DNA from: Streptomyces cupreus
GTDB taxonomy: Bacteria; Actinomycetota; Actinomycetes; Streptomycetales; Streptomycetaceae
Reading direction: 5' to 3'
DNA: 62,881 bases
NCBI RefSeq assembly: GCF_014257025.1
Contig: NZ_JACMSF010000051.1
Location: forward strand, 1 to 62,881
Below the pieces are notes generated by a model. It was not told the origin of the DNA. It worked only from the letters and a program-made list of their open reading frames with translations, and ran no database searches. A program made the position numbers and the translations under genes. Shown here piece after piece: positions 59,538 through 62,881 of this stretch (position 1 is its first letter; the number at the start of each line of letters is the position of its first letter).

Positions 59538-60032
59538 TGGAGTCGTTGGGGAAGGCGGCCCAGGAGGCGTCCGCCAAGCGCCGACTGAAGAAACGGCGCC
59601 GCAAGGAGGCGCGGCGCGCGAAGGACATCACCACAAGATCGCGAAAAGCCCCAACGGGCCACCCACTCCAGCTGGGCCTTCGCCCAGCTCGGAAGCTTCA
59701 TCGGATGCAAGGCCCGCCGGGCGGGGGTGCCGGTGGTGTATGTCGATCCGGCGTACACCTCGCGCACCTGCGCCGAGTGCGGGCACATCGACACAGCGAA
59801 CCGGGTCTCCCAGGCCTGGTTCGCGTGCCGGTCCTGCGGATTCGTTGATCACGCGGACCGGAACGGCCCCCGCAACATCCGCGCGCGTGCGTGGGAGTTG
59901 TGGCGACGCGGGGCCCAGTCAACGGCCCCTGCCTCACCACCGCGTCAGCGGGGCGGGGCTGGACGCAAACGCAGTGCCACAGCCAGTGGCACCCGTTGTG
60001 CAAGCCCGTCGCTTCAGCGACGGGCAGTTGAC
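59538..60032 (+). mobile_element. TnpB (IS200/IS605-type) relic with right-end hairpin
   Basis: Pieces of a TnpB nuclease are read in different frames. The first (KAAQEASAKRRLKKRRRKEA, RRAKDIT) ends in a frameshift and deletion near 59640. Next comes ATHSSWAFAQLGSFIGCKAR and AGVPVVYVDPAYTSRTCAEC, with a zinc ribbon (CAECGH, FACRSCGF) and the third RuvC acidic motif HADRNGPRNIRARAW. The element ends in a hairpin, GCCCGTCGC-TTCA-GCGACGGGC (60004-60025), then AGTTGAC, the typical right end and 3' part of the guide (omega/reRNA). The left end and N-terminal half are missing, so it is immobile. It joins the maturation protease remnant on the left and the flavodoxin 3' end on the right. Confidence 0.75.
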
Positions 60033-60526
60033 CCCCTGGTCAGTTCGTCGGCGACGCCTGCCGCCCACTCCTCGATCCGGCCGAAGTCGCGGAAGTCGCC
60101 GCCCTTTCCGTTCCGCAGGATCATCTTCGCGATACGGCCCTTGGCGCCCTCCTGGAGGCAGCCGCCGAAGGTCACGTGTTCGCGGGCGTCCAGGCGGGTC
60201 ATGGCGCGGCGGAGACCCGGGACGGGCGGGATGTCCCGTTCGGAGGCGGACGGGTCGAGCGGGCCGCTGCTGAACAGCCACAGCGGCCGGTCGGCCAGCG
60301 CCGTGCGGTGGCGGCGCAGGAAGCGGCGGGCGTCCTTGTGCCACCGTCCGGCGTACAGTCCGCCGCCGACGACGACGGCGTCGTAGTCCGTCACCCGGGT
60401 GACGGTGCCGGCGGGCAGCGCCTCCGCGGTGCAGCCCTCCTTGCGCAGTACCGCGGCCACGGTCTCGGCGATCTCGGCGGTCGATCCGTTGGTGGTCCCG
60501 TAGGCGACCAGCACCTTGGCGGTCAT
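60014..60526 (-). CDS. flavodoxin-like protein with element-derived C-terminus
   Basis: A 170-residue flavodoxin/protoporphyrinogen-oxidase-like protein binding FMN. The phosphate loop is VLVAYGTTNGSTAEIAETVA, with AVVVGGGLYAGRWHKDARRF and LWLFSSGPLDPSASERDIPP. It would carry electrons or reduce a stress target. The last six residues (GSTARR) and the stop at 60014 come from the inserted element's right end, so the native C-terminus is replaced. The ATG at 60526 begins MTAKVLVAYGTTNG, 16 bp after the CBS-BON gene. It forms the last gene of an operon with that gene and the ADP-forming synthetase. Confidence 0.85.
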   Translation of the reverse strand: MTAKVLVAYGTTNGSTAEIAETVAAVLRKEGCTAEALPAGTVTRVTDYDAVVVGGGLYAGRWHKDARRFLRRHRTALADRPLWLFSSGPLDPSASERDIPPVPGLRRAMTRLDAREHVTFGGCLQEGAKGRIAKMILRNGKGGDFRDFGRIEEWAAGVADELTRGSTARR

Positions 60527-60542
60527 GACGGTCCGCCTCCTC

Positions 60543-61274
60543 TCAGAGCTTGCGCAGCCAGCCGTCGGCGACGCCGTGCAGAGCTTGTTCGTCGGGCTGG
60601 AGCCGGGAGTCGTCCAGCCGGTGGGTGAGCTTGTCGACGACGGCGACCACGCCGTCGATCTGACGGGTCATGGAGACGGCGATCTCCGTCTCGCTCTTGC
60701 GTTCCAGTTCTCCGGAGAGCGTGACGACGCCCTCGGTGACGGAGACGTCGGCGGCGCGCGGGGTCAGCCACAGTGCCCGTACCAGGACCTCGTCGATGAC
60801 CTCGGCGCGGATCTCCGCGTCGGGCCGCAGGAAGACCTTCAGCAGGTCGCGGCGGGTGACGATGCCGACGAGCCGGTCCTCCTCGTCGAGCACCGGCAGC
60901 CGTTCGACCCGGTGCTGGGCCATGGTGCGGGCGGCCTCGACGATGGTGTCGTCGGCGTGCACGGTGATCGGCGGTTCGGTCATCAGCCGGCCGGCGGTGC
61001 AGGCCTTCGCCTTCACGGCCCGCGTGCGGCCCTGTCGGGTCAGGCCGGCGAACCACGAACGCTTCCGCGGCTCGTACGGGTCGGGCGTCTCGGCCTGCCG
61101 GATGAGCAGGTCCGTCTCGGAGATGACGCCGACGACCTGTTCGTCCTCGTCGACCACGGGCAGTCCGCTGATGCGGTGGTCACCGAGGAGCCGGGCCACC
61201 TCCTTGAACGGGGTGCCGTGCTCGGCGCGGACGACCTCCGTGGTCATCACGGAGCCGACCTTGTTGTGCTTCAT
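60543..61274 (-). CDS. CBS-pair protein with C-terminal BON domain
   Basis: A 243-residue protein. CBS1 (~5-60) is VGSVMTTEVVRAEHGTPFKE with HRISGLPVVDEDEQVVGVIS. CBS2 (~92-150) is CTAGRLMTEPPITVHADDTI with VERLPVLDEEDRLVGIVTRR. BON (~155-225) includes TPRAADVSVTEGVVTLSGEL. CBS pairs bind adenine nucleotides (AMP, ATP, SAM), so it may sense energy charge; BON may bind membranes. In mycobacteria a related dormancy-regulon protein is strongly hypoxia-induced. The ATG at 61274 follows GAGGAGGGACAG. It sits between the ADP-forming synthetase and the flavodoxin with short gaps, suggesting a three-gene operon. Confidence 0.87.
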   Translation of the reverse strand: MKHNKVGSVMTTEVVRAEHGTPFKEVARLLGDHRISGLPVVDEDEQVVGVISETDLLIRQAETPDPYEPRKRSWFAGLTRQGRTRAVKAKACTAGRLMTEPPITVHADDTIVEAARTMAQHRVERLPVLDEEDRLVGIVTRRDLLKVFLRPDAEIRAEVIDEVLVRALWLTPRAADVSVTEGVVTLSGELERKSETEIAVSMTRQIDGVVAVVDKLTHRLDDSRLQPDEQALHGVADGWLRKL

Positions 61275-61286
61275 GTCTGTCCCTCC

Positions 61287-62881
61287 TCAGCGGAGCCTGC
61301 GCAGATACGGGTCCTGGGGCCCGCGGGGCAACAGGCGTACGCGCGCGTCGAGCACGGTGACTCCGCCCGGTGTCGCGAGCACGGGGTTGAAGTCGGCCTC
61401 GGCGAGCTGCGGCAGATCGCTCGCCATCCGGGACAGCCGCAGCAGCAGCCGCTCCAGGCCGGCGAGGTCGACGGGCCCGCCGCCGTGCGCGCCGAACAGC
61501 AGGGGGGCGCAGCGCGGGGCCGTGATCAGGTCGTGCACGTCGTGGTCGGTGAGCGGGGCGAGCCGGGCGGCGTGGTCGGCGAGCACCTCGGTGGCGGTGC
61601 CGCCGAGCCCGAACAGGACCAGGGGTCCGAAGACCTCGTCCTGCACGACACCGGCGAACAGTTCGGTGCCGCGCGCGGCCAGCGGCTGGAGCACCACGCC
61701 CGTCAGCAGTCCGCCGAAGCGGGTCTCCAGGTCACGGTAGGCGGCGCGCACCTGCTGGTCGCCCCGCAGGTCGAGGTGGACGGCGTGCTGGGCGCTCTTG
61801 TGCAGCAGGCCCGGCCAGTGGACCTTCATGACGACCCGGCCGTCGGCGCCGCGCAGCCGGTCCGCCGCGAGGACGGCGTCGTCCTCGGTCTCGGCCCAGG
61901 CCCAGGGCAGTTGCGGGATGCCGTAGCAGTCGAGGAGTTCGGCGCACACGCGGGGCGCCGGCCAGCCGCCGTCCGGGTGCGCGTCCAGGTAGGCGTCGAC
62001 GACGGCCTGGGCGCGCGCGGTGTCGATGCCGTCCAGGTCGGGGAGGGTTCCGGCGGGCCGGGCCAGCCAGGCGGCGCGATGGGCGGCGTGGGCCAGCGCG
62101 CGGGCCGCGGCCTGCGGTTCGGCGTAGGCCGGGAGGGTGCCGCCGCCCTCGGTGGGCAGCAGTTGGACGGGCAGACCCTGTTCGAGGCGTACGGCGATGA
62201 CCGGCTTGGGGCGTTTTCCGGCGCGGGTGAGGGCCCGGACCAGGTCGTCGCCGGTGGCCATGGCGACCGCGGTGGGCACCAGGGCAACCAGGACGGCGTC
62301 GATGCCGCCGTACCGCATGATCCGGTCCACGCATGCCGTGAGCTGTTCCTCGTTCACCGCGGCGGTCGCGTCGACGGGGTTGCCGACGGCGGCGCCTTCG
62401 GGGAGTACGGCGAGCAGGTCGTCGACGAGTTCGGGGGTGGGCGCCGGGAGCGCGAGACCGGCCTCGGCGCAGGCGTCGGCGGCGAGGACGCCGGCTCCGC
62501 CCGCGTTGGTGACGATGGCGACCCGGGGTCCGGCGGGCAGTGGCTGGGAGTGCATCAGGGCGGCGGCTTCGAGGAGTTCGCCACAGGAGTGCGTGGCGGT
62601 GATGCCGGCCTGGGTGAACAGCGCGCCGCGGGTCATGGTGCGGGTGGCGGCGGCCGCGGTGTGCGAGGCGGCGGCCCGGCGGCCGGCGTCGGTGCGCCCG
62701 GCGTCGACGGTGAGCACCGGCATGCGGCGGGTGACGCGGCGGGCGGTGCGGGAGAAGGCGCGCGGGTTGCCGAAGGACTCCAGATGCAGCAGGGCGAGGT
62801 CGGTCGTGCCGTCGCTCTCCCACCACTGGAGCAGGTCGTTGCCGCTGACGTCGTACTTGTCGCCGAGGGAGGCGAAGGAGG
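61287..62881 (-). CDS. ADP-forming acyl/acetyl-CoA synthetase (partial at window edge)
   Basis: The C-terminal ~530 residues of an ADP-forming CoA ligase (acetate/succinate-CoA ligase class), which makes ATP from acyl-CoA, ADP and Pi. The visible 5' end reads SFASLGDKYDVSGNDLLQWW and HLESFGNPRAF (CoA-binding domain). Next come VAIVTNAGGAGVLAADACAE, LPEGAAVGNPVDATAAVNEE and the ATP-grasp part RVVMKVHWPGLLHKSAQHAV, QDEVFGPLVLFGLGGTATEV with AEADFNPVLATPGG. The phosphohistidine is expected in the missing upstream part or the ATP-grasp linker. The gene continues beyond position 62881. It is followed after 12 bp by the CBS-BON gene. It would let acetyl-CoA yield ATP by substrate-level phosphorylation under hypoxia. 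Confidence 0.87.
   Translation of the reverse strand, partial: SFASLGDKYDVSGNDLLQWWESDGTTDLALLHLESFGNPRAFSRTARRVTRRMPVLTVDAGRTDAGRRAAASHTAAAATRTMTRGALFTQAGITATHSCGELLEAAALMHSQPLPAGPRVAIVTNAGGAGVLAADACAEAGLALPAPTPELVDDLLAVLPEGAAVGNPVDATAAVNEEQLTACVDRIMRYGGIDAVLVALVPTAVAMATGDDLVRALTRAGKRPKPVIAVRLEQGLPVQLLPTEGGGTLPAYAEPQAAARALAHAAHRAAWLARPAGTLPDLDGIDTARAQAVVDAYLDAHPDGGWPAPRVCAELLDCYGIPQLPWAWAETEDDAVLAADRLRGADGRVVMKVHWPGLLHKSAQHAVHLDLRGDQQVRAAYRDLETRFGGLLTGVVLQPLAARGTELFAGVVQDEVFGPLVLFGLGGTATEVLADHAARLAPLTDHDVHDLITAPRCAPLLFGAHGGGPVDLAGLERLLLRLSRMASDLPQLAEADFNPVLATPGGVTVLDARVRLLPRGPQDPYLRRLR

Overview
The window is high-GC actinobacterial DNA and almost certainly comes from a Streptomyces chromosome. 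Third codon positions are nearly all G or C, GTG and even TTG starts follow purine-rich ribosome sites, and several families are typical of that genus (SsgA-like protein, Nsd-type regulator, DUF397, MmyB-type regulator, SpoIIE-type phosphatase). I count about 45 apparently intact genes and about nine broken ones. There is no rRNA, no intact tRNA and no CRISPR array.

Layout. 0-1 kb: the wreck of an arginine deiminase operon, an ArcD-like antiporter fused by deletion to the tail of ArcA. 1-11.5 kb: a baeRF-type release-factor homologue, an SsgA-like protein, a PAS/SpoIIE phosphatase, an Nsd-like regulator divergent from a phosphotransferase-like protein, a peptidoglycan amidase and a universal stress protein. 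11.5-17.3 kb: a divergent acyl-CoA catabolic locus (two thiolase-fold proteins, a double OB-fold/DUF35 protein and a crotonase against a FadD-type ligase). 17.3-26 kb: a MalT/LuxR regulator preceded by three evenly spaced GGGnCC-type palindromes, then an MFS exporter and several small membrane or stress proteins. 26-32.6 kb: a membrane sulfatase-fold protein, an alpha/beta hydrolase, a second acyl-CoA ligase and a secreted penicillin/AHL-acylase homologue. 32.7-36.7 kb: a scarred mini-island with a broken kinase-like gene, an IS110 remnant, and two degenerate copies of a tRNA-Arg 3' end flanking a SPOR-phosphodiester glycosidase gene. 36.8-49.8 kb: a third FadD with a nitronate monooxygenase, a serine hydrolase, a MmyB-type regulator/SDR pair, a carotenoid-desaturase-like oxidoreductase, a kinase-TPR fusion and an acyl-CoA dehydrogenase. 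49.8-62.9 kb: a copper-storage protein, an extra cytochrome b and cytochrome oxidase subunit I, pyruvate phosphate dikinase, two universal stress proteins, a truncated hydrogenase maturation protease, a TnpB relic, a flavodoxin, a CBS-BON protein and an ADP-forming acyl-CoA synthetase.

Two regulatory themes connect distant parts. The first is lipid/CoA catabolism: the crotonase/FadD divergon (15.6 kb) and the promoter of the FadD/nitronate-monooxygenase operon (39.5 kb) share the same 17-bp inverted repeat, and the acyl-CoA dehydrogenase has a KstR-like box. The second is low-oxygen/energy stress: 16-bp GGGnCC-N4-GGnCCC palindromes lie before the LuxR gene, between the two divergent universal-stress genes and before the hydrogenase-maturation remnant. 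They resemble DevR/OsdR boxes. The genes around them (spare respiratory subunits, PPDK, ADP-forming synthetase, USPs, relics of arginine deiminase and hydrogenase maturation) fit an actinobacterial dormancy regulon that is partly decaying in this strain.

All function calls come from reading motifs by eye. No database search was run.
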